14,704 nt of DNA from Acidobacteriota bacterium (GTDB lineage: Bacteria; Acidobacteriota; Terriglobia; Terriglobales; Acidobacteriaceae): NCBI GenBank assembly GCA_021799405.1, contig JAJZAL010000127.1, forward strand, positions 1-14,704, in the 5' to 3' direction. Under the pieces are notes generated by a model. That model saw only the letters and a program-made list of their open reading frames with translations, searched no databases and was not told the DNA's origin. The position numbers and the translations under genes are program-made. Of this stretch, positions 1 to 7,720 are shown one piece after another (within the stretch, counting starts at the first letter, position 1; each line of letters starts with the position of its first letter).

Positions 1-1
1 C

Positions 2-214
2 TACCATGCCTCCCCCATCCAGCAGGACTACATTCGCCGCGGCGGCTGGTGTCTGCTTGCCTGTCCAGAATGCGGCGCCGCTTCTGGAGTCGCCTGCAAA
101 AATGCGGAACGCAGTCAGGGCAAGGCGCACACCATTCCGGTTCACGACGCTCGTCGCCGGCTCGCTACGGAAATGGGTTTCGGAAGCATCGGCTGGCATA
201 CCTTTCGGCATACC
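2..214 (+). pseudogene. Tyrosine recombinase (phage integrase family), C-terminal fragment
   Basis: Frame 2 reads from the window edge as an integrase catalytic domain. It begins near YHASPIQQDYIRR and reaches the hallmark GWHTFRHT (bases 191-214), which carries the conserved HxxR of the tyrosine recombinase active site. Reading then passes into unrelated sequence, so the second conserved His/Trp and the nucleophilic Tyr that should lie some 30-40 residues further on are missing. Between IRR and the GWHTFRH motif there is a stretch of about 40 residues with a CPEC, a third Cys and two His (about bases 44-160), which resembles a small zinc-binding module. Whether this is normal for the family or an insertion I cannot say. 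The break falls where an oppositely oriented IS5-like fragment begins, so an IS-associated rearrangement probably destroyed the gene. The 5' part lies outside the window. Confidence 0.6.
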
Positions 215-215
215 C

Positions 216-613
216 TTGCTCGCCAAATACAGGTTCACCGCGTCCAGCATCTGGCCGCACAATTCGTGTGCTTCCAGCAAATGGCGGAAGTTCAGGATCG
301 TGGTCTAATCCAGCACCGGCGCGCCGCCCAGATCGATGCCGGCGAAGCGGCGCAGCACCGGTGATTCATACAGCGCGTCTTCCACCCCAGGATCCGACAA
401 CGCAAACCATTGCTGCAGAAAGTAAACCCGCAGCATGATCGCAAGCCCTACAGGCTTGCGGCCCATCTCGCCCTTGGAGTAGTACGGCGCGACCAGCCCC
501 AACAACTCGCCCCACGACATCACCGCATCCATCTCTTCCAGAAACTGCTCCCGCCGCGTCTTCTTCGAGTACCGCTGAAACTCTGCTTGATGGGCCAACG
601 TCATCTGTCGCAT
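216..613 (-). pseudogene. IS5-family transposase, truncated and with an in-frame stop
   Basis: The preferred start is ATG at 613-611, giving MRQMTLAHQAEF, with a purine-rich GGAGAAG just upstream; a longer start at 649 is possible. The N-terminal domain is typical of IS5 transposases: KKTRREQFLEEMDAV, then VGLAIMLRVYFLQQWF, then DPGVEDALYES and RRFAGIDLG. At 305-307 a TAG stands where these proteins have the Glu of a DETTILNFRHLLE motif. Reading on in the same frame gives TTILNFRHLLEAHELCGQML and NLYLASKG before the family match ends at about 216. The gene therefore has a nonsense mutation and also lacks everything after roughly residue 130, including most of the DDE catalytic domain. It cannot make active transposase. 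Confidence 0.75.
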
Positions 614-682
614 GCGTGATCTTCTCCTCAACTCCACATTAACCACCACTGCTGTGGATCGGGGAGTTCTTCAGAGGTTCCC
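216..682 (-). mobile_element. Truncated IS5-family insertion sequence (transposase 5' end only)
   Basis: On the - strand this segment contains the start of an IS5-type transposase and, upstream of it, a probable IS terminus. The outer end is likely at 682: the - strand reads GGGAACCTCTGAAGAAC inward and is preceded by TTA. The inner end is lost at about 212-217, where sequence switches to a tyrosine recombinase fragment on the other strand. The codons at the joint can be read in either gene, consistent with a few bases of microhomology. With only one end present, neither inverted repeats nor a target duplication can be checked. Confidence 0.6.
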
Positions 683-820
683 TAATTTATTTTTAACAAT
701 ATGCAGTGCGACGGATGGCATCTAAGACCATAAAAAGCAGACGTGGACCGATCAACAGAGCGCAGGTGGAGCGACGGCTACGCGCTGTCTAACGCGGGAT
801 TTCATGCTGCCGCCCCTTCA

Positions 821-909
821 TTGACACTCTCCCGTCGGCGCTTCAATCCTCGATTGCGACCTTGACACTCATGCAATTCAGGTTGATCGTCAGTAAAGAG
901 GTGATGCAC
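821..909 (+). promoter_or_regulatory. Candidate promoter/operator region of the XRE-cupin regulator
   Basis: The 235 bases between the IS remnant and the regulator hold no gene I can support. TTGACACTC occurs twice, at 821-829 and 862-870, each beginning with a consensus -35 hexamer; no good -10 follows either copy. The second copy overlaps CACTCATGC (866-874) and is followed by TCAGTAA (890-896). Both of these words recur in the gap upstream of crtN (1618-1626 and 1631-1637), which suggests a shared binding site for the regulator. An AGAGGTG at 897-903 is the probable ribosome binding site, about 14 bases from the ATG at 918, which is rather far. No transcription start is known. Confidence 0.35.
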
Positions 910-917
910 TTTGGTCT

Positions 918-1571
918 ATGGTGGACAACCGAGAATCCATATCGCCGAAACGACGGAAAGCAAAGAGTAAAACCACCGACGTCGCGGTCGTCCAGGAATC
1001 GCTTCGACCGTACGCGATTGCGGACAAATTGCGTACTCTGCGTCTGCGCCGCAGCATGGGCCTTGCTCAATTAGCTGAGCACACTGGATTGTCGTCAGCC
1101 ATGCTGTCACGCCTCGAAAATGGGCGGCTGGTGCCCACCTTGCCCACGCTCACGCGCATTGCTCTGGTATTCAATGTCGGGCTGGACTACTTTTTCAGCG
1201 ATCCCAGAAAGCGTCATGTCGTGGCCGTGGTACGGCGCAACGAGCGAAAGGTATTTCCATCCGATCCGAAATCCACTCATGTTCCGTGGCATTTTGAAAG
1301 CCTCGACTTCCGTGTAAACGAGAGAAAGCTGAGCGGCTACCTGGCCCACTTCCATCCCGTACCGCCAGAGCAGCTCGTGCCGCATTATCACCGGGGAGTG
1401 GAGTTGCTTTATCTGATTGAGGGCAAACTCGAAATGAAGATCGGAGTGGAGACGTTCCAGCTTGCGACTGGGGACTCCATCTATCTCGATTCCATGCAGA
1501 AGCACACCTATCGCAGCCTCGACAAGAAGCCCTGTACCGCGATTGTAGTCACCGCGGGCGCTCCCCGATAA
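918..1571 (+). CDS. XRE-family transcriptional regulator with C-terminal cupin domain
   Basis: A 217-residue protein with a basic N-terminal tail, a helix-turn-helix domain at about residues 35-95 (LAQLAEHTGLSSAMLSRLEN and flanks) and a cupin_2 domain at about 139-214. The cupin carries a full first metal motif, HYHRGVE (H156, H158, E162, followed six residues later by Gly), and a second-motif His at about 196, so a metal or small ligand can plausibly be bound. This architecture is that of one-component regulators which sense a metabolite through the cupin and bind DNA through the HTH. It lies directly upstream of the carotenoid operon on the same strand, so it is a good candidate for its regulator, although XRE-cupin proteins are common and the link is inferred from position and shared upstream words. 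The start at ATG 918 keeps the whole HTH; no strong alternative is visible. Confidence 0.85.
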   Translation: MVDNRESISPKRRKAKSKTTDVAVVQESLRPYAIADKLRTLRLRRSMGLAQLAEHTGLSSAMLSRLENGRLVPTLPTLTRIALVFNVGLDYFFSDPRKRHVVAVVRRNERKVFPSDPKSTHVPWHFESLDFRVNERKLSGYLAHFHPVPPEQLVPHYHRGVELLYLIEGKLEMKIGVETFQLATGDSIYLDSMQKHTYRSLDKKPCTAIVVTAGAPR

Positions 1572-1592
1572 AGCCCAACTCTGCCCTGTGCG

Positions 1593-1617
1593 AGCGCGCC
1601 CGTCAGAACGCGCTTTT
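1593..1617 (+). terminator. Weak terminator-like hairpin after the XRE-cupin gene
   Basis: AGCGCG (1593-1598) pairs with CGCGCT (1609-1614) across a 10-base loop and is followed by a short T run (1614-1617). It begins 22 bases after the regulator stop codon. The stem is GC-rich but short and the T tract has only four bases, so it may terminate partially and separate the regulator from crtN expression. Confidence 0.35.
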
Positions 1618-1653
1618 CACTCATGCGCAATCAGTAAGGAATTTGTTGCATGA
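1618..1653 (+). promoter_or_regulatory. Candidate operator upstream of crtN
   Basis: TCATGC (1621-1626) and GCATGA (1648-1653) form a perfect 6-base inverted repeat with 21 bases between the arms. CACTCATGC (1618-1626) and TCAGTAA (1631-1637) also occur upstream of the XRE-cupin gene at 866-874 and 890-896, although with different spacing (24 there, 13 here). Dyad symmetry together with the shared words fits a binding site for the dimeric upstream regulator. I see no convincing -10/-35 pair in the gap, so promoter position is open. Confidence 0.3.
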
Positions 1654-1723
1654 GAGGCAATCAATTCGTCTGCGCAAGCTCGACGGAGGCCATTTGCTCA
1701 CGCGCCGGCCCTACAGTCGTGTC

Positions 1724-3268
1724 ATGAGCAAGTACCGAAGCGGCGCCAATAAAAAGTCTGTTGCGATTGTGGGAGCAGGTCCAGGGGGTCTGGCTGCAGC
1801 CATGCTCATGGCCCAGCGCGGATTCCGTGTCCAGGTCTTTGAGAAGCAGGACGTCATCGGCGGACGCAACGCCGAGGTGCGTCTCGGCGATTATCACTTC
1901 GATCTCGGCCCCACCTTCCTGATGATGAAGTTTCTCCTCGATGAACTCTTTGCCGAAGGAGGACGAGAGTCAAGCAGTTACATGCAATTCAAACAGCTTG
2001 ACCCGATGTACGCACTCAATTTCCCCGATAAAACCATGCGCGTCCTCCCGCAACCCGAGGCAATGAAGGCGGAGATAGAAAAGCACTTTCCGGGAGAAGG
2101 CGCCAACTTCGACCGTTTTCTCGAGCGTGAAAGCCTGCGCTTCAAAAAGCTCTATCCATGCCTGCAAAAGCCGTATGGCACTCTTTCCAGCATGATCAGC
2201 CCAACGCTGCTGGCAGCCGTCCCTCATATCGCTGCGGGGAGATCTCTGTACAGCGTCCTGGGCGATTATTTCCGCTCAGAAGAACTTCGCCTGGCCTTCA
2301 CCTTCCAGTCAAAGTATCTGGGCATGTCTCCCTGGGACTGTCCCGGCCTGTTCACGATGATTCCCTATACGGAGCATGCCCACGGCGTATATCACGTGAT
2401 GGGCGGCCTCTCTCGCATTACCCAGGCTTTTGCCGAAGTCAGCCGTGAAGAAAACGCTGAGATCTACACTTCGTCGCCGGTCGCACGCGTTCTGGTGGAT
2501 GGCCGTCGTGCTATCGGAGTAGAGCTGGCAAGCGGCGAAAAAGTCTATTGTGACGACGTCATCATCAATGCAGATTTCGGCCACGCTATGGCCATGCTCT
2601 TCGATGAGAAGGATCTCGGCCGCTACAAACCCTCGGTGCTGCGCAAGCAGAGGTTTTCCTGCTCGACATTCATGATGTACCTGGGGCTTGATCGAACTTA
2701 TGATGCCGAGCATCACACAATCGTCTTCGCCCGCGACTACAAGAAGAACATTGAAGGCATCACGCATGGTCGCGGCAGTTCCGAAGACATGTCGCTTTAC
2801 ATCCGCAACTCCTGCAAAACAGATCCATCGAGCGCGCCGCCCGGACATTCCGCGCTCTATATTCTCGTTCCGGTGGCCAACAATACCAGCGGCATCGACT
2901 GGGAGGAGCAGAAGCAGCAAATGCGGGAACATATTCTTCGCACCCTGCGCGAGCGCACTCCCTATGGAGATGTGACGCCGCACATCCAGCGCGAGATGAT
3001 CGTCACTCCTCAGGATTGGGAACGTAAATACTCCGTCTTTCTTGGCGCGACATTCAACATGGCGCACAGCTGGAACCAGATGCTCTACATGCGCCCGCAT
3101 AACCAGTTCGAGATGTTCGAGAATTGCTACCTGGTGGGCGGCGGCACGCACCCCGGCAGTGGCCTGCCGACCATTTTCGAGTCGGCTCGCATCTCAGCGA
3201 ATCTCATCTGCCAGAAATACGAGATCCCTCACCCGGCTGCAAAGCCCCTGGAGCTTGCGCTCGCATGA
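1724..3268 (+). CDS. crtN: CrtN-type C30 carotenoid desaturase (dehydrosqualene/diapophytoene desaturase)
   Basis: A FAD-dependent desaturase of the phytoene desaturase family, 514 residues from ATG 1724. The N-terminal dinucleotide-binding motif VAIVGAGPGG lies at residues 13-22, followed by FEKQDVIGGR and then DLGPTFLMM. The C-terminal FAD/substrate motif LVGGGTHPGSGLP is at about 470-482. Internal blocks such as SCSTFMMYLGLDR, the GIDW segment and the VTPQDWERKY segment resemble staphylococcal CrtN rather than C40 CrtI as I remember them. The expected reaction is stepwise desaturation of a C30 precursor to a yellow diapocarotenoid at the membrane. It is the first gene of the operon and ends in an ATGA overlap with the aldehyde dehydrogenase. 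The start is uncertain: TTG at 1643 or 1646 lies in frame close to an AAGGA and would add up to 27 residues, while ATG 1724 has no clear ribosome binding site but begins just before the conserved fold. The number of desaturation steps cannot be read from sequence. Confidence 0.85.
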   Translation: MSKYRSGANKKSVAIVGAGPGGLAAAMLMAQRGFRVQVFEKQDVIGGRNAEVRLGDYHFDLGPTFLMMKFLLDELFAEGGRESSSYMQFKQLDPMYALNFPDKTMRVLPQPEAMKAEIEKHFPGEGANFDRFLERESLRFKKLYPCLQKPYGTLSSMISPTLLAAVPHIAAGRSLYSVLGDYFRSEELRLAFTFQSKYLGMSPWDCPGLFTMIPYTEHAHGVYHVMGGLSRITQAFAEVSREENAEIYTSSPVARVLVDGRRAIGVELASGEKVYCDDVIINADFGHAMAMLFDEKDLGRYKPSVLRKQRFSCSTFMMYLGLDRTYDAEHHTIVFARDYKKNIEGITHGRGSSEDMSLYIRNSCKTDPSSAPPGHSALYILVPVANNTSGIDWEEQKQQMREHILRTLRERTPYGDVTPHIQREMIVTPQDWERKYSVFLGATFNMAHSWNQMLYMRPHNQFEMFENCYLVGGGTHPGSGLPTIFESARISANLICQKYEIPHPAAKPLELALA

Positions 3269-5136
3269 TCCCTCTCCCAGCAGACCGGATAATGGCCCGG
3301 GCCCGTGAAGTGCAGCCCGCCTGGGGTGCGCTCGGTGTGTCGCAGCGATGCTCCCTGCTCGGCCGGCTGCGCCGTGCAATCGCACTCGAATGCGAGTCCA
3401 TCGCGGAGTCCATTGCCCGCGAAACCACAAAGCCCCTTCTGGACGCGCTTTCCGGAGATGTACTCGTCACACTCGAAATGATGCGCTATTACGAAGCTCA
3501 TGCTCCCGAAATCCTGCGCCCTCGCAGAGTGGACAAGCCGGCATTCTTTTTTCGCGGCGCGCGTTTCGAGTCGCATTTTGAGCCCCACGGAGTCGCTCTC
3601 ATCTTCGGCCCATCCAATTACCCTTTCCAGCTCTCCATGATTCCCACGATCACCGCGCTCGCAGCCGGCAATGCCGTGGTCCTCAAATGTTCGGAGCGCA
3701 CTCCGGAAACAGCCGATCTCATCGCGAGGCTCTGTGCCCAGGCAGAGCTGCCGCCGGATCTGGTCCAGGTTTTGCACGACGGCCCCGAGGAATCTGCGGC
3801 TCTGATTGATGCTCGCCCTGACATCATCCTTTTCACCGGCAGCAGCCGCCATGGCCGGATGGTGGCCGAACGTGCCGCAAAATACATCATTCCGACCATC
3901 ATGGAGCTCGGCGGAAAGGATGCCGCCCTCATCTTCGCAGACTGCAACATGAGGCGAGCCGTGGAAGGGATCACCTACGGCGCATTCTCCAACGCTGGAC
4001 AGGTTTGCGTCGGCGTCAAACGGGCGTATGTTGAAGCATCGATCTACGAGGACTTTGTCGCAGGGATAATGCAAAGCATCGCAGGTCTTCGTGTCAGCAC
4101 CGATCCGGCTGCGGACCTCTGCCCGGTTTCCTTCACGAGGACAGCCGAACTGCAGGCTCAAATCGAAGACGCGCTCGACCGCGGAGCCACACTGCACAGC
4201 CCGCGGGATTGCAGCAGCTTCCTCGGGAGCGAGCCGATGCTGCTCACCGGCGTCCCCCCCGAGTCTCGCATTCTCACCGAGGAGTGTTTTGGCCCCGTGC
4301 TCTGCGTCGCACCGTTCGCCGACGAGGAGGAGGCGCTTAGACTTTCCAACCAAAGCACCTTTGCCCTGAGTGCAAGTGTCTGGACTCGTGATCGTGCGCG
4401 CGCACGGCGCGTCGCTGTCCGAGTCTCCGCGGGAAGTTGCGCCATCAACGATGTGATTCGGATCATTGCCAATCCCCACGCGGCATTCGGCGGCAACCAG
4501 CTCAGTGGTTACGGCCGCTATCACGGACCGGAAGGTCTTCGCGCCTTCTCCCGGGTCAGAACCATCATGATGGCCAGCGACCGGCGCACGCGGGAAATCA
4601 ACTGGTTTCCATACTCCGACAGCACCCGGCGTCAACTTGCCGGATTGCTTCGATATCGCCACGGGCAAGCCGGCCTGGCTGGCCGTCTGATTCGCATGGT
4701 GATGCCTCTCCTTTTGCTCGCGGCCTTCAGCACCATTCTCGTCGCACAAGCAAAGCCGGAAACACCCCTCACCGTCAACGTTCACCTGACGCACGGCGCG
4801 CATGGAGATTTAGCCTACCTTGTTTTCAGCTCGCCCTTGGGATTTCCCGGCAACAGTCGCACGGCAATCCGTCACGGCTTCCTGCCGATTCCAGCAGGAG
4901 CACAGCACATGCGCATCGTCACCCATCTTCCGCCCGCCACTTATGCCGTAAGCGTCTATGAAGACCTGAACGGCAACCACAAGCTCGATCACAATTTTCT
5001 GGGCATCCCGCGGGAGCCGGTCGGGGCATCGAACAATCCCAAGTCACGCCTGGGTCCACCCCACTTCAAGCAGTGTTCATTCCACGTCGGCACTGCCCCC
5101 AAAAACATCGCCATCACCCTGGTACGAGGATTATGA
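3265..5136 (+). CDS. aldH: Carotenoid aldehyde dehydrogenase fused to a DUF2141 domain
   Basis: A 623-residue protein in two parts. Residues 1 to about 470 form an NAD(P)-dependent aldehyde dehydrogenase with all key positions: GPSNYPF with N118, FTGSSRHGR, the general base E214 in MELGGKD, the nucleophile C248 in NAGQVCVG, and E340 in EECFGPV. In the staphyloxanthin pathway AldH converts diaponeurosporenal to the acid, which fits its place between crtN and crtP. A hydrophobic stretch at 478-496 (MPLLLLAAFSTILVAQA), preceded by several Arg and ending in an AxA-like site, reads as an internal signal peptide or membrane anchor. Residues 500-623 form a DUF2141 domain (YEDLNGNHKLD, FLGIPREPVGASNN, LGPPHF). 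No stop separates the parts. The start at ATG 3265 overlaps the crtN stop as ATGA. A separate in-frame start at 4696 for the DUF2141 part is possible, but no ribosome binding site is seen there. Confidence 0.85.
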   Translation: MIPLPADRIMARAREVQPAWGALGVSQRCSLLGRLRRAIALECESIAESIARETTKPLLDALSGDVLVTLEMMRYYEAHAPEILRPRRVDKPAFFFRGARFESHFEPHGVALIFGPSNYPFQLSMIPTITALAAGNAVVLKCSERTPETADLIARLCAQAELPPDLVQVLHDGPEESAALIDARPDIILFTGSSRHGRMVAERAAKYIIPTIMELGGKDAALIFADCNMRRAVEGITYGAFSNAGQVCVGVKRAYVEASIYEDFVAGIMQSIAGLRVSTDPAADLCPVSFTRTAELQAQIEDALDRGATLHSPRDCSSFLGSEPMLLTGVPPESRILTEECFGPVLCVAPFADEEEALRLSNQSTFALSASVWTRDRARARRVAVRVSAGSCAINDVIRIIANPHAAFGGNQLSGYGRYHGPEGLRAFSRVRTIMMASDRRTREINWFPYSDSTRRQLAGLLRYRHGQAGLAGRLIRMVMPLLLLAAFSTILVAQAKPETPLTVNVHLTHGAHGDLAYLVFSSPLGFPGNSRTAIRHGFLPIPAGAQHMRIVTHLPPATYAVSVYEDLNGNHKLDHNFLGIPREPVGASNNPKSRLGPPHFKQCSFHVGTAPKNIAITLVRGL

Positions 5137-6647
5137 GCACAGTTGCGAACAAGAAGGGCGTAGTTGTCATCGGAGCCGGACTCGGCGGCATGTCTGCCGC
5201 TATCATGCTGGCCCGCAACGGCTTTCAGGTTACCGTGCTCGAAAAGAATTCCCACGTCGGCGGCAAACTGAATCAATTGCAGACGGAAGGATTCAGCTTC
5301 GATCTTGGACCATCGATCTTCACCCTGCCCCAGATCTTTCGGCCCATCTTTGAGGGCGACGGCAAGCGGCTGGAGGATTACGTCACACTCCAGCGGGTCG
5401 ACCCGCAATGGCGCAATTTCTTTGAGGACGGAACGACTCTTGACCTTTGGGAAGATCGGGAAAAAATGCGGGTGGAACTGGAGCGATTCGGCCCGCGCGT
5501 CATCCGCGAGTACGAGGACTTTCTCGCCTACTCGCGCCGCCAGTACGAGATTGTCGAGCGCGGCTACCTGAATCGCGGCCTCGATACCTTCGGACAATTC
5601 CTGCGCTTTTATGGCTTGAGGGACGCGCGCGATCTCGACTATCTGCCGTCCATGTCGCGCAGCATTCACAAGCGAATCAGCAATCCCTACCTTCGCGACG
5701 TCTTTGAGTACTTCATCAAATATGTTGGCTCCAGCGCTCTCGATTCGCCGGCATTCATGAACCTCATGCCGAATATCCAGATGGAATTCGGGCTCTGGTA
5801 CGTAGCAGGCGGGCTCTATCAGTTGGCGCACGCTTTCCGCCGCCGTCTGGACGAATGCGGCGTCACCCTGAATCTGGGGCATGAGGTTACCCGCATCGAT
5901 CAGCAGGGCAGCGCCGTCACAGGCGTGCACGCGCGCGACTCCCACGGTAGTACTGGGTTCTTTGAGGCCGACTACGTGGTCTCCAACATGGAAGTCATTC
6001 CCGCAATGCAGAAGCTGCTCGATGCGCCTCCCGCCTCGATGAGGAAATTGCGCCGCTTTAAGCCTTCCTGCTCCGGAATCGTTCTTCACCTTGGGCTCAA
6101 TCGTTCGTACCCGCAGCTTGCGCATCACAACTTTTTCTACTCGAAGGACCTGCACGCGCACTTCCGCCGCGTATTTCGTGACGGAAAGCTTCCCGACGAT
6201 CCCACCCTCTACGTCGTAGCCCCAACGCGAACTGACCCATCGCAGGCGCCCGACGGGTGCGACAACATCAAGATTCTGCCGCACATTCCTCCGCTCGACG
6301 ACCGCAGGCCAACAACCCGGGAAGACTACCTGGCGCTCAAGGAAATCTGCCTCGACAAGCTGGAACGCATGGGACTGACCGATCTGCGCCGTCACATTGT
6401 GGTTGAAGATTTCTGGACGCCGTTCGACATCGAGAAACGTTACGGGGCCAACTGTGGCTCCATTTATGGCGTGGTTTGCGATCGCCGACGCAACTTCGCC
6501 TTCAAGGCCCCCAAACAGAGTTCCCGGTTCCGCAATCTGTTCTTTGTGGGCGGCAGCGTGAACCCCGGTGCGGGCATGCCCATGGTGACTCTGAGCGGCC
6601 GGCACGTGGCGCGGATGATCGCAGAACACAATGCGGGTGAAAAATGA
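5133..6647 (+). CDS. crtP: CrtP-type diapocarotenoid terminal oxidase (diaponeurosporene oxygenase)
   Basis: A 504-residue FAD-dependent paralogue of CrtN. VVVIGAGLGG at 10-19, LEKNSHVGGKLN, FDLGPSIFTLP, KRISNPYLRD, FIKYVGSS, YVVSNMEVIP, LAHHNFF, KLPDDPTLYVV and DKLERMGLTDLRRHIVVED all match staphylococcal CrtP closely from memory, and the C-terminal motif FFVGGSVNPGAGMPMVTLSG lies at about 470-489. CrtP oxidises a terminal methyl group of the C30 carotenoid to an aldehyde, the substrate of the preceding AldH. The start at ATG 5133 forms an ATGA overlap with the aldH stop and has a clear GAGGA ribosome binding site 2 bases upstream of the TTATG; a longer reading from 5073 lies inside the DUF2141 coding region and is unlikely. 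Whether it oxidises one or both ends of the substrate is not visible. Confidence 0.9.
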   Translation: MSTVANKKGVVVIGAGLGGMSAAIMLARNGFQVTVLEKNSHVGGKLNQLQTEGFSFDLGPSIFTLPQIFRPIFEGDGKRLEDYVTLQRVDPQWRNFFEDGTTLDLWEDREKMRVELERFGPRVIREYEDFLAYSRRQYEIVERGYLNRGLDTFGQFLRFYGLRDARDLDYLPSMSRSIHKRISNPYLRDVFEYFIKYVGSSALDSPAFMNLMPNIQMEFGLWYVAGGLYQLAHAFRRRLDECGVTLNLGHEVTRIDQQGSAVTGVHARDSHGSTGFFEADYVVSNMEVIPAMQKLLDAPPASMRKLRRFKPSCSGIVLHLGLNRSYPQLAHHNFFYSKDLHAHFRRVFRDGKLPDDPTLYVVAPTRTDPSQAPDGCDNIKILPHIPPLDDRRPTTREDYLALKEICLDKLERMGLTDLRRHIVVEDFWTPFDIEKRYGANCGSIYGVVCDRRRNFAFKAPKQSSRFRNLFFVGGSVNPGAGMPMVTLSGRHVARMIAEHNAGEK

Positions 6648-7720
6648 TGATGATGCCGGCTCTGATGTGCGGATTCGGACTGGCAGCTGGTTTTCTGCTG
6701 ATTCGACGCATTCCGACGTGTCCGCCTGCTGAGCCGTGCACTCTGGAGAGTGTTTCCATCATCATCCCCGCGCGTAACGAGGAGAAGAATCTGCCGCGAC
6801 TCCTTCAGTCGATCGCCGATTCGGCAACCCGGCCATTGGAAGTCGTCGTGGTGGATGATGGTTCCACTGATAAAACTGCGGAAGTGGCGGCAAGCCTGGG
6901 CGCTCACGTCCTCCCTTCGGTAGAAAGGCCTGTTGGATGGACAGGCAAGTCATGGGCTTGCTACCAGGGCGCGCAGTACGCCACAGGGGAAGTTCTTCTG
7001 TTCCTCGATGCCGATACATATCTGCTGCCCGGCGGTTTCGAACGCCTGGTCTCTTGCTGGGCACGTGAGCAGGATCGCAGCCTGGTTCTGTCTGTGCTGC
7101 CATACCATGCTACAAAAGCCGCCTACGAACAACTTTCGATCTTCTTTAATATCCTGATGGCCGCTGGCGCTGGCGGATTCAGCCGGGTCTCCGCGCCGCG
7201 GCTGTTCGGACAGTCACTTCTCATTTTCAGGGAAACCTACTTTGCCGCCGGAGGACATGCGGCCGTTCGTGGCGTCGTTCTCGAAAATCTTCGATGGGCA
7301 AGCAGGCTCCGCGAATGCGGCGCAAGCATTCTCTGCCTTGGCGGAAAGGGCACTCTGCACACGCGCATGTTTCCCGAGGGCTTTCGCCAGATGTCGGAGA
7401 GTTGGGCAAAAGCCTTTCTTCAGGGAGCCTCGGATTCCGGACGCATGGTTCTTGTCATGGCCATCGCGTGGATTTCCGCCCTCTGGTCCACCGCTATGGT
7501 ACTCATCATGCCGGGCAACCATGGCCGCATCAGCCTGGCCCTCATATACGTTCTCTTCAGTGCGCAGATCGCCTGGATCACTCGTCAACTTGGCAGCTAC
7601 CGGGTTTTCACCTGTTTGCTCTATCCGTTACCGCTTGCATACTACTGCGTAATCTTTGGGCGTGCTGCCACACGGCGTGCTCTGGGCCGCAAAGCCGTGT
7701 GGAGGGGCCGCCAGGTATGA
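6644..7720 (+). CDS. crtQ: CrtQ-type carotenoid glycosyltransferase (GT2)
   Basis: A 358-residue membrane-associated family 2 glycosyltransferase. A short N-terminal hydrophobic segment (about 5-20) precedes the GT-A domain: VSIIIPARNEEKNLP near 37-51, VVVDDGSTDKTA near 68-79, the WTGKSWACYQGA block, and the metal-binding DAD at 122-124. At least three hydrophobic segments follow after about residue 268, in the same order as in staphylococcal CrtQ. In that pathway CrtQ attaches glucose to diaponeurosporenoic acid as an ester. It starts inside the crtP stop (ATGA at 6644-6647); four consecutive near-start ATGs (MMMMP) make the exact first Met uncertain by a few codons. Confidence 0.9.
   Translation: MMMMPALMCGFGLAAGFLLIRRIPTCPPAEPCTLESVSIIIPARNEEKNLPRLLQSIADSATRPLEVVVVDDGSTDKTAEVAASLGAHVLPSVERPVGWTGKSWACYQGAQYATGEVLLFLDADTYLLPGGFERLVSCWAREQDRSLVLSVLPYHATKAAYEQLSIFFNILMAAGAGGFSRVSAPRLFGQSLLIFRETYFAAGGHAAVRGVVLENLRWASRLRECGASILCLGGKGTLHTRMFPEGFRQMSESWAKAFLQGASDSGRMVLVMAIAWISALWSTAMVLIMPGNHGRISLALIYVLFSAQIAWITRQLGSYRVFTCLLYPLPLAYYCVIFGRAATRRALGRKAVWRGRQV

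Noticed and set aside
2309..3151. 280-codon open frame on the - strand inside crtN
   Set aside because: It is fully antisense to a well-supported desaturase gene, has no recognisable domain, and is explained by codon bias on the opposite strand.
3229..4803. 524-codon open frame on the - strand opposite aldH
   Set aside because: It mirrors the aldehyde dehydrogenase, whose catalytic residues are all intact; the antisense translation has no family-like sequence.
4989..6629. 546-codon open frame on the - strand opposite crtP
   Set aside because: Same reason: a long antisense shadow of a high-GC3 gene with unmistakable CrtP motifs on the + strand.
7294..7716. Upstream extension of the crtO frame
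   Set aside because: It overlaps crtQ out of frame; the residues before ATG 7717 are not protein-like and ATG 7717 has the operon's ATGA overlap.
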